Position numbers and translations under genes: made by a program. Source: Cryptomeria japonica (taxonomy: Eukaryota; Streptophyta; Pinopsida; Cupressales; Cupressaceae). Taken from it: 64,000 nt of DNA. Positions within the stretch are counted from its first letter, which is position 1; each line of letters begins with the position of its first letter. The stretch spans positions 27,358,272 to 27,422,271 of the forward strand of contig NC_081405.1 of the NCBI RefSeq assembly GCF_030272615.1. Direction: 5' to 3'. Shown here piece after piece: positions 24,049 through 36,400 of the stretch. The notes under the pieces are model-generated. The model did no database searches. It had not been told where the DNA came from and saw only the letters and a list, made by a program, of their open reading frames with translations.

Positions 24049-25100
24049 ATGCCTCCAAGGAGAATGGGCAGAGGAGGAACCTGAGGAAGAGGCAGAAGGG
24101 AACATGGAGAAGGAGTTCCCGAGATGTTACAACATTTGATTGCATGAATGGATGCCTTATAAAGGGCACAGAGAAGAGGAACCCCTGATGATGATGAAGA
24201 GGAAGAACAAGTAAAGGAAAAGAATGAGGAAGCACATGAAGAACTTGAAAGGTTTGAGGAAAGGTTATTGAGGAGAGTATTGAATGTGGATTTCAAACCT
24301 AAGATAGAGGTTCCCATTTATTCGAGAAGCCTCAATGGTGAATATTTAATTGAGTAGATCAATGACTTAGACAAGTACTTCAAATATGAGGGAGTGGTAG
24401 AGGAAAGGAGAGTTAAATTTTCCTGCACCAGATTGAAGAGCCATGTTGATATGTGGTGGGACTTTGTCCAATCTGAGAGAAGAAGGAAGAATAAAGAAAA
24501 TAATAACTCAAGGGATCAAATGGTTGCAAAACTGAAGGCCAAGTTCCTTCCTGGAGGCTATCAAGCAAATCTTTTCAAAATATTTCAGAATTTGAAACAA
24601 AAAGATAGGACAGTCAAACATTACACTGAAGAATTTTATAAATTGGTGATTCGGTCTGGCCATAGTGAGGAAGATATTGAGAAAATAGAAAGATATATGA
24701 ATGGTCTGAAGTATAGAAATTTACAAGATGAATTAAGTTTTGTGTCCCGTAGAATCCTTGAAGAGGCTTATGAACTTGCCTTAAAGGCAGAGGAGAAATT
24801 GCAGTGAAAGCAAAGTCAACAAGAGAAGAAGAGGGGAAGAGGTTTTAGAGGAAGAGGACATAAATTTGGTTGAGGACAACAATATCATCAAGGAGAAGAG
24901 GCTAGAAGTAGTAGTGGGATAGCCAACAATGATGGAGGAGGTTACCAAAACAAAGGTCGAAGATCCTATGGAAGAGGTGGTTCACAAGGTAGAGGAAGAG
25001 GGTTTGTTGGAAAATGCTTCAAGTGCAACCAAATTGGGCACAAGAGTTGGGAATGTTCCGAGTCCTCTCAAGGAGGGCATATGAAGTTTGAAACGAGTAA
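24049..25100 (+). pseudogene. Gypsy gag relic with one CCHC knuckle
   Basis: Starts MPPRRMGRGG, a common start in gypsy gags, then an acidic segment. The capsid core spans about 24390-24810 (W.DFVQSERRR, L..F.PGGYQANLFKIFQNL and the EFYKLVIRSGHSEE..I..Y..GL pattern of Retrotrans_gag). An arginine/glycine-rich linker leads to CFKCNQIGHKSWEC at 25015-25056. Stops at about 24080, 24150, 24355, 24805 and 24870 disable it. Confidence 0.8.
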
Positions 25101-25239
25101 TCTGATTGTTCATGTTGATCAAGAAAGTGTGGGGTCACTTGTTCACCATAAAGAGGAGCCATAATCTAGATTCTTTGTTACTTAAGAGGGTATTGTTGAA
25201 ACCCCAAAAGGAAAACCAAGAACTTGTTCAAAGTAGAGC

Positions 25240-25672
25240 CTTATTCAAAACCAAATGTAACTCCAAAGGTAAATGTTGTAGATTGATTATTGATAGTGGT
25301 AGTACGAATAATATTGTTGCAGCAGAGATGGTAGATAAGTTAGACCTTAATAGAATCAAGCATCCATCTCCATATAAGGTGTCATGGTTGTAGAAAGGTC
25401 ATCAATTGTTAGTAAATGAGTAGGCCTATGTTGATTTTCAGGTTGGAAGTTATAAAGATAATGTGTTATGTGATGTGATGCCCATGGATGTTTTCCATGT
25501 ATTTCTTGGAAGACCATGGCAATTTGATAGGAAAGCAGTGCATAATGGAATGGAGAACACCTATACAAATGAGAAAGGTGAGGTGAAACATACTTTGATG
25601 CCTATGAAGGAGCAAGAAGCAGACAACAACAATAGTAGTAGCAATAAGGTAATGTTGGTAAGTGGTAAGTAA
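25240..25672 (+). pseudogene. Gypsy retropepsin (protease) relic
   Basis: CRLIIDSGSTNNIVAAEMV (about 25267-25325) carries the DSG catalytic triplet of the retroviral-type aspartic protease. The second half, DVMPMDVFHVFLGRPWQFD (about 25475-25530), is the conserved flap-to-C-terminal block with LGRPW. A stop at about 25393 and another near 25420 split the two halves. Confidence 0.8.
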
Positions 25673-25684
25673 TTCATACATGAA

Positions 25685-27183
25685 ATGAAGAATGAAGAAG
25701 TAGGATTTCCTTTGGTTCTTAAACCTAGCCATGTGTTTACTACTACAAAACTTGATGATTTGCCTCTTGAAGTGCAAGGTATTTTGAATGAACATTTAGA
25801 TATTGTTGCATCTGATTTTCCTAGTGAGTTGCCACCTATGAGAAGCATTAGCCACCATATAGATTTGATTCTGGGGGCTAGCCTTCCCAACAAGGCATCC
25901 TATAGGTTGACACCTATAAATAAATAAAGAGATAAGCAAGCAAGTGGAGGACCTTTTAAAGAAGGGATTGATAAGGGAAATCATAATTCCTTGTGTTGTT
26001 CCCATAGTGTGTGTGCCAAAGAAAGGTGGGGAATGGCATATGTGCACTAATTTAAGGGCTATTAATAAGATTACCATAAGATATAGGTTTCTCATTACTA
26101 GAATTGAAGATTAATGGATTGTTTAAGTGGTTCTATGTATTTTTCTAAGATAGACTTGAAAAGTGGCTACCACCAAATAAGAATCAAACCAAGTGATGAA
26201 AGGAATAAAACCTTTAAGACTAGTGATGGATTTTATGAATGGTTGGTTATGTCTTTTGGATTGTCTAATGCACCCAACACTTTTATGAAACTAATGAATG
26301 AGGTTTTGAAACAATCCTTGGTAAATTTGTACTTGTATATTTGGATGACATTTTCGTGTTTATCAAGTCTAAAGAAGAGCATCTAGAGCAGACAGGTGTT
26401 GAGGAGACTACATGAGGAGAAGTTGCAAATAAATCTCAAGAAGTGTGTCTTTTTGCAAACCAAACTGATATACTTAGGCTTTGTGGTTTCCAAGGATGGA
26501 CTAAAGATGGACAAGGAAAAGGTACAATCCATACTTGAATGGCCAACACCAAAAAGTGTAATGGAGGTAAGGAGTTTTCATGGGTTGGCAAGTTTTTATA
26601 GAAAATTTATAAGGACTTTTAGTCATGTTGTTGCTCCTATTCTTGAAACCATTAAAGGGAATAAGAGACATTTTGAATGGACTAGAAAGGTTGAAGAAAG
26701 TTTTAAATTATAAACAAAAGGTAAGTGAGCAACCCATTCTTTCTTTGCCTGATTTTGACAAAGTGTTTCAAGTGGAGTGTGAGGCTACTGGATTGGCTAT
26801 TGGGGCAGTCCTAAGTCAAGAAGGTAAACTAGTAGCATACTTTAGTGAGAAACTAAATGAGGCGAAAAGGAAGTATTCATGAAGTATTCATCTTATGATT
26901 TGGAATTTTATGCTTTGGTGAACAGTCCTTAAAGAAATGGAGACATTATTTGCTTCCAAAAGAATTCATTGTGTATACAAATAATCATGCTCTACAATTC
27001 ATAAATAGCCAACACAAGTTGAATCAAAGACATGCCAAGTGGGTTGAGTATCTCCAAAGTTTTAACTTTGTTTTGAAACATAAAAGTGGACAAATGAATA
27101 AAGTTGTTGATGCTTTGAGTAGGAAGAATTTATTGTTTTGTGAAATACAAGCTAACAGTGTGGGTTTTGGAAGTTTGAAATAA
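25685..27183 (+). pseudogene. Gypsy reverse transcriptase / RNase H relic
   Basis: RT fragments in order: ELPPMRSISHHIDLILGA (25820-25885), [16 protein letters not shown] (26138-26185), [18 protein letters not shown] (26257-26310) and the catalytic YLDDI, readable at about 26336-26350 but one base out of phase with the preceding frame. Then [16 protein letters not shown] and [12 protein letters not shown]. RNase H follows, with LPDFDKVFQVECEATGLAIG (26740-26800) and FIVYTNNHALQFI..HK.N.RHAKWVEYLQ (26955-27060). At least five frame disruptions. Confidence 0.85.
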
Positions 27184-27189
27184 TTATAT

Positions 27190-28260
27190 GCAAATGATGC
27201 AAATTTTAAAGAGGCATTTGAAGCTTGCAGTGATCCAATTGCCAGGAATAGAGAGCCATGGGTGGACTTCATGATTAAATAAGGTTTTTTGTTCAAGGGT
27301 AATAAGTTATGTATTCCTAAAGGATCCATGAGAGATAATTTGTTGAAGGAAAAACACTATGGTAGTCTTGTTGGTCAATTTGGATAGGATAAGATTTATT
27401 TGCAATTGAGCACTCATTACTATTGGCCGAAGATGCAAGCGGATGTGAGAAGATATGTGGAAAGGTGCAACATTTGTCAGCATATCAAAGGAAGAAGCCA
27501 AAATGTTGGGCTATACCAGCCACTTCCAGTTCCAACTCAACCTTGGGACTCAGTGAGTATGGACTTTGTGTTGGGTTTGCCTCAAACACAAAGGGGCAAT
27601 GACTCTATTTTTGTTGTGGTAGATAGATTTTTCAAAATGTTGAATTTCATACCTTGTAAGAAAACTAGTGATGCCACTAACATTGCAAATTTGTTCTTCA
27701 AGCAAGTAGTGCGGTTACATGGAATTCCAAAAAGTATCATTTCTGATATGGATACTAAGTTTGTGGATCATTTTTGGATGACCCCATGGAAGAAATTGGG
27801 CACAAATCTGTGTTTTAGTTCTGCTTAGCACCCCCAAACGGATGGTCAAACAAAGGTTGTTAATCAAAGTCTTGATAACATTTTGAGATGTATTGTTGGA
27901 AAGACACTAGACACTTGGGATTTAGCTTTGGCTCAAGTTGAGTTTGTCTTTAATGATTCTCCTAATTGGAGTACTAGATTTAGTCCATTCTATGTTGTAT
28001 ATGGTATGCATCCAAGGGGGGTGTTTGAGTTGAGAGATCTTGGTAGTATGGAAAGGCATAGTACATTCGGTGAAGATTTTACTAGACTCATACATGATCT
28101 TCTTGATGAGGTCAAGATGAATATTGAATCTAGTAATCACCAGGTTAAATTGCATGTTGATAGGAAGGAGAGGGAATTTCATTTTCAGGTTGGAGAGCTT
28201 GTCTTGGCTCATCTTAGAAAGGAGAGGTTTCCTATTGGTGTTTACAACAAACTTTAGATG
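27190..28260 (+). pseudogene. Gypsy integrase relic
   Basis: The zinc-binding part includes HYYWPKMQADVRRYVERCNI plus C (about 27415-27480). The core starts DSVSMDFVLGLPQTQRGNDS and includes GIPKSIISDMDTKFVDHFW. In the third catalytic block, DGQTKVVNQSL near 27840-27875, the conserved glutamate of DGQTEVVN is lysine, so the DDE triad is lost. A TAG at 27826-27828 separates this block from the core. The C-terminal part (27883-28257) is open. Confidence 0.85.
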
Positions 28261-28632
28261 AAGAAAGTGGGTCCTTGTAAAGTTCTCAAAAAATTCTTTG
28301 CCAATGCGTATGAAATAGCTCTGCCTTCAAATTTGGGCATCTCTCCTATTTTTAATGTGTCAAATATTTATCCATATAGAGGTGATGTACAGGAAGATGT
28401 GGTTGATACCGAGTTACCATTCTATGTGGAACAACAAGGAACTACTTCCACTCCGTGAAAAATAGAATGCATTCTTGAGAAACAATTGTTGAAGAAGACT
28501 GGGGCAAACAGTATTTCCAATATCTGGTTAAGTGGCAGCATCGATCAGTGGAGGATTCTTCTTGGCTCATTGAACCAGAGATTATTAAGTTGGGTCATAA
28601 TGTTGCAAATCTCATGAGCAGGAACTCATGAT
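28258..28632 (+). pseudogene. Gypsy chromodomain tail relic
   Basis: After KVGPCKVLKKFFANAYEIAL and ISPIFNVSNIYPYRGD, the frame closes at 28456. In a shifted frame, about 28507-28632 reads like a chromodomain: QYFQYLVKWQHRSVEDSSWL then IEPEII, ending in TGA. The YLVKW...SWL pattern is the methyl-lysine-binding fold that chromoviruses fuse to integrase to target heterochromatin. Confidence 0.7.
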
Positions 28633-28653
28633 TCTTTTTATGCCTGGGGAGTT

Positions 28654-29343
28654 TGATGCAAGGGCATCTATTTCCCTTTCTTTATTTTTATGTTTTCTTC
28701 TTTCAAATTTTGGTTTTCTTTTGTTCTGGTTGTTTCTGCAGGTCAGTTTGGCATATTGGGGTTTTCATGAGTTTTTATAGGAGGCCATAAGAAGCATCTC
28801 TCTTGAGTTCTCATCACAGGTTCTTTTATTTCTGACAACCTACCACATCAGTGATAGGAAGGTAATGGGAAATGAACAAATTGTTTTAGATGGGTGTCGA
28901 GAGTAGTTAGTTGTTGTGAAAAAGTTGCCAATGATGTCGGGGTTGGTTGCCAATGAATGCCCATCTATTTGAAGGGCAATTTCCAATGTATTAGGATTGG
29001 TCAAGTTGGACAAGAATTGGTCGAAATTCCATGAAGAGGAGAAATAGAGGGTTTGGGAAGAGATCAACTGTCTATGTGTGCAGGGAATCATGAATTTGAA
29101 AAAAGATTTTGACTCTGCAAAACGATTCCTCGAGGGATCGAGTATCCTTGTAATCATTGTGGAACATTGTGTATGAGAATAATTTATGTTCATTGTGCTC
29201 AATAAGCATTAGTGTTTTTCTTCTTGTCATTATTGGGACATACTGAATTGTATTGAAGTGTTTGAGTCTCTGGTTTTTGCCTGAACTTCCTATCATTATT
29301 GCCTATTAGTTTGATTGTAAGTTATGTATGCTTTATTGATTTA
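28654..29343 (+). repeat. 3' LTR of the gypsy element
   Basis: Begins TGATGCAAGGGCATCT after a CTGGGGAG polypurine-like stretch. Collinear with the 5' LTR to about 29340, then diverges. It lacks a roughly 25-bp segment present at 23700-23725. Confidence 0.75.
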
Positions 29344-29346
29344 GTT

Positions 29347-29402
29347 ATTAGAAGAAAATCATAGAACTAAAGCCATTAGAAGAAAATCATAGAACTAAAG
29401 CA
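29347..29402. repeat. Perfect 28-bp tandem duplication
   Basis: Two adjacent 28-bp copies start ATTAGAAGAAAATCAT and differ only in their last base (29374 C, 29402 A). They begin at the 3' LTR end and probably arose by slippage or repair at that junction. Confidence 0.85.
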
Positions 29403-30726
29403 CAACTCCCTATAATGATTGGAGCATATGTATGTTCTTTATTACCATATGCAAAAGATTCAAATGCAAAAAAATAAATACTTTACTTGAACACATCTAT
29501 TCCACTATACCTAATTTTGATCCATTTGGTTAGATGGATAAAATGCTTTCCTTATAACTTATGCATGTTCCTCATTTGGAATACTTTTGGGTGAATTATA
29601 ATGATGACCATGAAATAAGGAAAGAGAAGTTACTACGAGATAACATGTCAAATAAAAATATTCAAGATTGAAATGATTCCTTACCAAGTATCTAATGATG
29701 GAGTTTTACTTCATAAAGTGCATATTGCAATGAAAGTATTTTATATAAATCTATTCTTGAGCCAAATTGGTTTGAGCTAAAACTATGATATTTGAATGAG
29801 TTAATGAAAGATACCTTAAGCTAAGTGCAATGTGGTTGAAAATGAAATTGGATCAATTTAATTCAAAAGGATTCATCCTCAACTATAACATAGACACAAT
29901 AAAGAAGAAAGATAAAGGTGAAGGTAGTCCCATGTAGCTAGAGGTGGATGTTTTAGGGAAAGAATCTCTACAATCTTATAAGGTGAAGAGAACAAAGAAA
30001 ACCACAAGGGGAAAAATTCAAATAGTATACAAAAAAAAAGAACAAATTCTCTTGAATAAATGATGGATCAAAAGGAAATCCCTTTTAAAAGGAGGTTTTG
30101 GAGCCTATTACACCTAGCAATCCCATTGATTTTGGTAAGGCTCCAACCACATCATCTTATCCCTCTATTTCCATTTACCCTCCTACATTTCTACTATGAA
30201 ACCCATTTGCATTACCATTTCCTAGCATTGTAAAACCATCTTGAGTAGTAATAAAAGAACAACCAATAAGCTTAATAACTCCCACCAATTTTCCAATAAG
30301 ATTGGTACAACTTTTCTCTCCATCTTGCTTGTCAAATATCCAAAGAACAACAAAGGAAATGAAATAACAATGGGGATATAAGGGGTGAGTTAATAGTAGG
30401 GTACATATATATCCTATAGTAGAATAAATGTTAGTAGAAAATGATCAAGCAAAAGAAATACTACCCTAAGATGATGGCTTGTTTGATGCTCAAGTCATGA
30501 TTGATTAATTGAGCAAGGAAGATGAAATAATTATTAGAACTCAACAATTAGTTGATGAGGATAATAAGGTGTTGGATCCGATTCTAGAATAAATTCAAAT
30601 AAACGTATCCACTTAAGCTACTTCCAACCTCCAAGAATAATTTAATATGAAACCATTAAGCCAAGTAAACAATAGTGATAAACAAGATGAGTATAAACTA
30701 AATACATACAAGAATAAATCCTTATA
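29403..30726. other. AT-rich spacer; left flank of the CACTA insertion
   Basis: No recognised domain. Some stretches (29830-30000, 30480-30600) have a coding-like composition but stops in all frames. The last bases before the CACTA element read in an open phase that continues at 49997 if the element and one GAA copy are removed. Confidence 0.4.
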
Positions 30727-30729
30727 GAA

Positions 30730-30757
30730 CACTAATACATTTGGACTAGATTTTCGA
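30730..30757 (+). repeat. CACTA left terminal inverted repeat
   Basis: 28 bp starting CACTAATACATTTGGACT; pairs with 49966-49993 at 22 of 28 positions. Preceded by TSD GAA. Confidence 0.85.
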
Positions 30758-31100
30758 CTGAGGTTTCCGACGGAGAAGGTATATTGTGGCCAAATTTGTT
30801 TTTTTTTGAAAAAATACCCGTATTTGTCGTAATTCCGACGGAAATTACCCATTTGGTTTCAACGAAGAAGGCATTAGCAATGAGAATTTTCTTTTTTTCA
30901 AAAAAGTGCTCGAGTTCATCGTAATTCTGACGACAGCGGCCATTACAAAATAAAAAAAGAGGCGGGGAATTCATTTGTGAATTGCAATCCCGCGTAGGCG
31001 TCCGTGGTGACTTCAACCCCCAAGAACATCAAACCTGCATCGAAGGCAATCCCACGCAGGAGGTAGATTCAAATTGCCCTAGTTTTTAATTTCATGTTGC
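30758..31100. repeat. CACTA left subterminal region
   Basis: Contains repeated TTCCGACGGA / ATTCCGACGGAAATT / ATTCTGACGACAG motifs and two T-run plus A-run palindromic stretches (for example TTTTTTTTTGAAAAAA near 30800 and TTTTCTTTTTTTCAAAAAA near 30890). A matching CGACGG/TCCGAC-rich zone lies at the right end (49785-49970). In En/Spm such motifs bind TNPA; here this is an inference. A second pair, CAATCCCGCGTAGG and CAATCCCACGCAGG, is near 30985 and 31050. Confidence 0.6.
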
Positions 31101-31169
31101 AAAAAATATACATGTGGTGGTTAATTGTCCTAGTTTAATCTCGTAAAACCATAGAACTGTGATTGAGGA

Positions 31170-31925
31170 GTGAGCGTTCAATTGTGTATCAGCAATCCCT
31201 TCCTCCTATATACGTGCATGTTGATTGTTCACATGAGATCACATCTCTTTGCGGCATTGTATCAAACAATTCACGAGCCTTGTCCATGTTTCTACATTTT
31301 GCATTCATGTCAAGCAGGGCATTTGCAAGTACAACACCTAACAAAATTCCTCTATCTGTTATGCTTTGATGGATGTCCATACCCTGTTCCAAAGCTCCCA
31401 TTTTTGCACAGGCAAGGAGGATGCTGGCAAAGGTTGTGGAATTTGGCTTTATGCCTTCCAATTTCATTTGCTTGAAAGTGTCTAAAGCCTTTTTGACAAA
31501 TCCATTTTTTGCATATCCAGCAATCGTTGCAGTCCACGAGACAACATTTCTTTCAGGCATTCTATCAAATAGTTCACGTGCCTTGTCTATGCTTCCACAT
31601 TTTGCATACATGTCTACCAAGGCAGTTACAACTACAACATCTGACAAAATTTCTCTATCCTTTATGCTTTAATGAATGTCCATACCCTGTTCCAAATCTC
31701 CCATTTTGGCACAAGCAGGGAGGATAGTAGCAATGGTCGTGGAATTTGGCTTTACACCTGCCGATTGCATTTGCTTGAAAGTTTCTAAAGCCTTCTCAAC
31801 AAATCCATTTTGTGCAGTTGCAACTACATCTGACAAAATTCCTCTATCTTTTATGCTTTGATGGATGTCCATACCCTGTTCCAAAGCTCCCATTTTGGCA
31901 CAGGCTGGGAGTAGGTTGGCAAACG
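31170..31925 (-). pseudogene. Captured PPR (PLS-type) gene fragment
   Basis: The minus strand encodes pentatricopeptide repeats of the plant PLS class: VDMYAKCGSIDKARELFDRM, PERNVVSWTATIAGYAKNGF, KALDTFKQMKLEGIKPNSTT and ACAKMGALEQGMDIHQS, all repeated imperfectly. About 240 codons survive, without start, targeting peptide or E/DYW end. A TAA at about 31669 interrupts it, and one repeat has lost about 35 codons (the SDVV..AQNGFVEKAL junction near 31810). PPR-PLS proteins bind organelle RNA for editing or processing. Here the fragment sits inside the CACTA element, opposite to the transposase genes, so it is a transduplicated piece with no expected host function. Confidence 0.85.
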
Positions 31926-33438
31926 TAACTAAAGAAATGCAATGATCGGCTCCAAAGACATCAAACCACTACTAACAAAATCGAGAGTCTAAAATATGAT
32001 AGGGAATAGTGTGAGCTATCCTGAAATAAAATATTTTATTTTCAATTTCAACTAAAACATAATTACTCAATCATTTAATGTTATTAATAAGTGTTTAATT
32101 TATGAAAGAGATAAATGGTTGGCCACAAGTACATGAGTTACTAAATGGACACAAATAAGTGAATTTGATATTCAAAACTATCTACAATGAATTCAATTTT
32201 TGTCCATTAGTCATTTATGTTTGCAATAAGCATCTTTCTTTGTTTTTCTTAATCTTTATTCATAGTTATGTGCATATTTCACATTCTATAATTAGGATAT
32301 CAATTGCTATGGTTGAACACTAGCATGATGTTTGTGTTGTGGTATAGATGCATGGAAACATAATTATGGGATTGTTATATTATAGAGATCATAAATCTAG
32401 ATATCGCATATTAGTTCTAGCTCTTCTTGGATTGAGTCTAAAGTTGACATACAGTCCTAAAGCCATTATTAGCAGATCTATCCATTTCTAGTAAAGACAA
32501 TTGAGAAAGTCATTTTGATATTGAGAGTTTCTTATCTATTTACCTATTGATCATTATTAAGTCATAATATTTAGGTCTATTTATCTCTCTTGCAAAACCT
32601 CTGTAAGTGTCCTAGATTGTCCCTACTACTCACTCTTCAATTCGGAAAAATGGAGTTCTAAAGATTTGTTGCACAAGATGGTGTTGAACGTATCAACAAG
32701 GCTAGCATGGAAGGCATGTTGAAGCTTCCACTTGTACAACTTACAACAAATGATTTGTTGATAGAAGAAATTCTTGAAATAGGGATACAATCGAAAGACA
32801 AGTACATACAAACCTCCTCAGTTGAAAGTAAAATCTGTGTATAAAAAGAGTACATTGAATCCCAATCCATAAACACAATAGAGATACCGATGAAGACTTA
32901 ATTGGATGTAGCATGTCGCATCAAAGTTGTTAGAGTATGCTAAGCAAGTACTTAATGTTTCGTAAAGCCACATTAGTATTTTACCCAGATCATTATCTAC
33001 CAAAACTAACTATAGTAATCCTTTTGAGGATTAATTTCATGGTGCTAGATCTTCATTTAGTTCCACTTCTTGTTGGAGAAAAGATCAATTATTTCTTGAG
33101 GTAGATGAATATCCCATCAACAAAGGACAAGACCCTTTCTAGAATATAACAAATTCTACTCCAACAAAAGATCAGGGGGGTTTCACTAGAGATATTGAAT
33201 AAGAGATAGACTTCTACTATTGCATTAAAAGCATTGGCATGTTCTTCATTTATTGATGTGAACTCTTTGTGACGCCACCACAACCAACAAATGTGTAAAA
33301 AGTTGTTTGCGATGCATGGATTTTTAGGATTGTCCTTTGAGAAAACAGAATTAAAGTATGGAAGCAGGATCTGCCAGCTCCTGAGGGAAAGACCATGTCA
33401 AACAATAATTTCTATTTTCTTGCCTGTGAAGAAAGACC
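31926..33438. other. CACTA internal spacer upstream of the transposase
   Basis: AT-rich, no intact ORF. About 32640-32830 has a coding-like plus-strand stretch (ERINKASMEGMLKLPLVQLT) broken by stops, family unrecognised, possibly another captured fragment. The transposase promoter should lie at the right side of this interval; no convincing TATA box was chosen. Confidence 0.4.
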
Positions 33439-36400
33439 ATGTCAGACAATATCAACGAACAACAAAATAAGGAGACAATTGCTAGATTGTGGTCTAACTT
33501 GAAAAGAAAAGGTGATGGAAAATGTTATTGTCCGTGCAAAATTTGAAAGGGGTTAAAGACTAGAAGACTTCTAATCAAAACAGTGAAGAAACATTGTAGG
33601 CTGCATGGTCACATTGAAGGTGGACATGATTATCATCCATTGGTAAGTTTTTAATTATATCGTTTTGACAATTTATATACATAATAAATCACATGATGAT
33701 GAGATCATGATCACGGTTTATTTATGTATATCAATTTTATATAGGTCAAGCACCCCGGAGCACAACTACCCTGAGAATATGGTTTTCAAAGTGGACGAAC
33801 ATGGAGGTGTGAATATCAAAGCTGAAGATAATGATCCCATGGAAGATGACGATCATGAGCCAGAAAACACAATTGAAGATGATGGTACAAATACATTGAT
33901 CCATGACTCATTTAGTACTCGTACAGCTGATCATGATGATGAAGATGACCTTGATGTTGTTCATGATGTCCCTCTACTTGAGAAGGCATCTGAGGCCCTT
34001 TATGAAGGCTTGCAGGAAACTCTTCTCTCTGATGTATTGTTGTTGGTGAACTTGAAGGTTATGAATGGTTTATCCAACATAACAATGTCACGTATGTTAA
34101 GGCATGTCATATATGTCATAATAAACTATTAATCATGTTGTACCATTAATATTATTTATTATAACAAATTATATTTTGTTGTTGTAGATTGATAGGTGAG
34201 TTTTTGTTACCAACATCAAATATTCTACCTCGCTCATACCGAGAATTATCTGTCGTTATGAAAGATATCGGAATGGAGTATCAAGCAATAGATGCTTGTC
34301 CCAATGATCATATTATATATCACAAACAACATGAATTTCAAATTGAATGCCCTAAATGTCATATCAGTAGATATCGAACAGATCAAATAACAAAAAGGGT
34401 TCCTCGCAAGGTTCTTCGCTATATTCCCATTATTCCACGTATGCAACGATTATTCAAGTACACTAGCTTGGGACAATTTATGGATTACCATGCACGCAAT
34501 AGAAGTCGAGATGACATTATTCGAATGCCTGCGGATGGTTCAACATTTACGGACATAGAGGAAAAGTGGCCACACTTTAAAGAAGAACCTCGTAATCTCA
34601 GGCTTTCATTGGTAGCGGACGGTGTCAATCCATTTGGAGAGATGAGATCTGTTTACTCAGTGGGGCCTGTTTTTGTTATCAACAATAACATTCCTCCATG
34701 GATGTCAATAAAGAGGGAGCACATAATGTTGGCAATGATTGTTCCAGGTATTTTATCATTTAAATATAGTCATCTAAATTTAATTATAAATATTGCAGTA
34801 AAATGGTCATAATAATTATGTAATGTTTTTGTTCATTAGATTAGGTAAGTACCAAGTTAAAGATATGAATGTATATATCGAGCCTCTTATTGACGAGTTG
34901 TTGGAGTTATGGAATGGTGTCACTATGTATGACGTCTCTAAACCAATAGGACAAAGACAATTTCAACTCCATGCGATGCTTCTATGGACAATAAACGATG
35001 CCCCGGGGCTAACACATTTTTGAGGTATGTTATAGTGTTTAAGTTGTGCATGAACTTTATAATTCAAAAAATTATCATATTTAATCCAATTATACATTAT
35101 CTTGTAGGTCTTCAAACAAAGGGAAATTTTGCATGTCCTGTTTGTGGTCCAAAGATGAAATCTCGTCATTCAAAAAGTTTAGGAAAGCAGGTGTTTGATG
35201 AGTATAGGCACTTTCTCCACAAAAATCATAAGTATCGAAATACTGAAAAATATCTTTTCAATGGGAAAGAAGAGAATACATCAAAGCCATGAAGAATGAC
35301 ACCTCACCTGTGGAAGTTGGAATATAATAGAATTAATTGTCAAGGTAATGCCATTCCATCTATTGGTTTGTCATAAAACATCTTTTCTATTTTGTTTTGT
35401 TTACTGATGATGTGATTGATGATCATGAAGGTCATGAAGTCATAAATGACCACCTTCCTAAGGGAATAAAAAGTTATCCCCGACAATTTAGTAGGTTGCC
35501 CTACTCAGAGTGGTTACAAATTGTTCATTTGTTTGATAATATGCATATTGGAAAGAATATAACAGAGACATTATGGAAAATATTGGATGGAAGGCGTGAC
35601 AAAGAAAAAATTGTCAAAATATGTAGTGACATTCAGGATTCCAATCATGCAATGATAAATGTCATTCAATCAAATAGCCATGGAGACCAGATTAATATAA
35701 GTGAGCTTCCTTGGTTATTAACGGACCAGCAAAGCAATGCTATAAAAGAAGTCATACGAAAAATTCGATTTCCCACAGGATTTGCTGCGAACATAAACAA
35801 TCTCATATCAAAGAAAAGTGAATTTGGGCCAGGGATGAAAACACATGATTGGCATACCTTCATTAAGGTAATTCATGTTCTTGTGTTTTTAGTATGTATT
35901 TAAGTACTGCGCGTACGTGTACTTTTCATTATGTTACAAAAAATGAAAAGATAATTTTATAATTGTTGCAGTACGTTCTACCTCTATCTCTCCCAGACGA
36001 CTTCGACAATAATGTCAAGCAAGTCATATATGATCTTGGAAAATACATGAGGTAAGTAGTGATATTTGTTTACATCATTGTATAGATATTATATTTGCGA
36101 TTTGTTTTACTTCTTATGTAATATATTTTTTTGTGTCTTGAATACCTTGTAGGTGGTTGTCATGAAAAGAAATCCATAAAGACGATATAAAATATTGGAA
36201 GAGAAAAATGCCTCATTTAATGTGTGAAATGCAAAAGTGTCTACCTCCAGCTTTTTTCAATGCACAAGAACACTACCTCATACACCAAGTTGAGGAGATT
36301 GAATTGTGTGGACCCGTACACACTAGGTCAATGTGGATGGTTGAGAGGCACTTGAAATTTTTGAAGGCTTTGGTTCGACAAAGAGCACATCCTGAGGGTT

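Larger units (their letters stand above)
23270..29343 (+). mobile_element. Ty3/gypsy chromodomain (chromovirus-type) LTR retrotransposon, decayed
   Basis: Homologous LTRs at about 23270-23999 and 28654-29343 both begin TGATGCAAGGGCATCT. Between them, in Ty3/gypsy order, lie gag with a zinc knuckle, protease, RT, RNase H, integrase and a C-terminal chromodomain. Every domain is broken by stops or frameshifts. The 3' LTR lacks the last 26 or so bases of the 5' copy. GTTAT occurs just before the 5' LTR (23265-23269) and at 29344-29348, a possible but uncertain TSD. The LTRs differ at many sites, so the insertion is old. Confidence 0.85.

Noticed and set aside
23265-29348. GTTAT as a firm TSD of the gypsy element
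   Set aside because: It would require the 3' LTR to end in TTTA rather than CA and to differ from the 5' LTR end. A 5-bp chance match is possible, so it is only mentioned as uncertain.
31676-31861. Plus-strand ORFs opposite the PPR fragment
   Set aside because: PPR repeat structure is clear on the minus strand. The plus-strand frames are shadows that repeat because the PPR motifs repeat.
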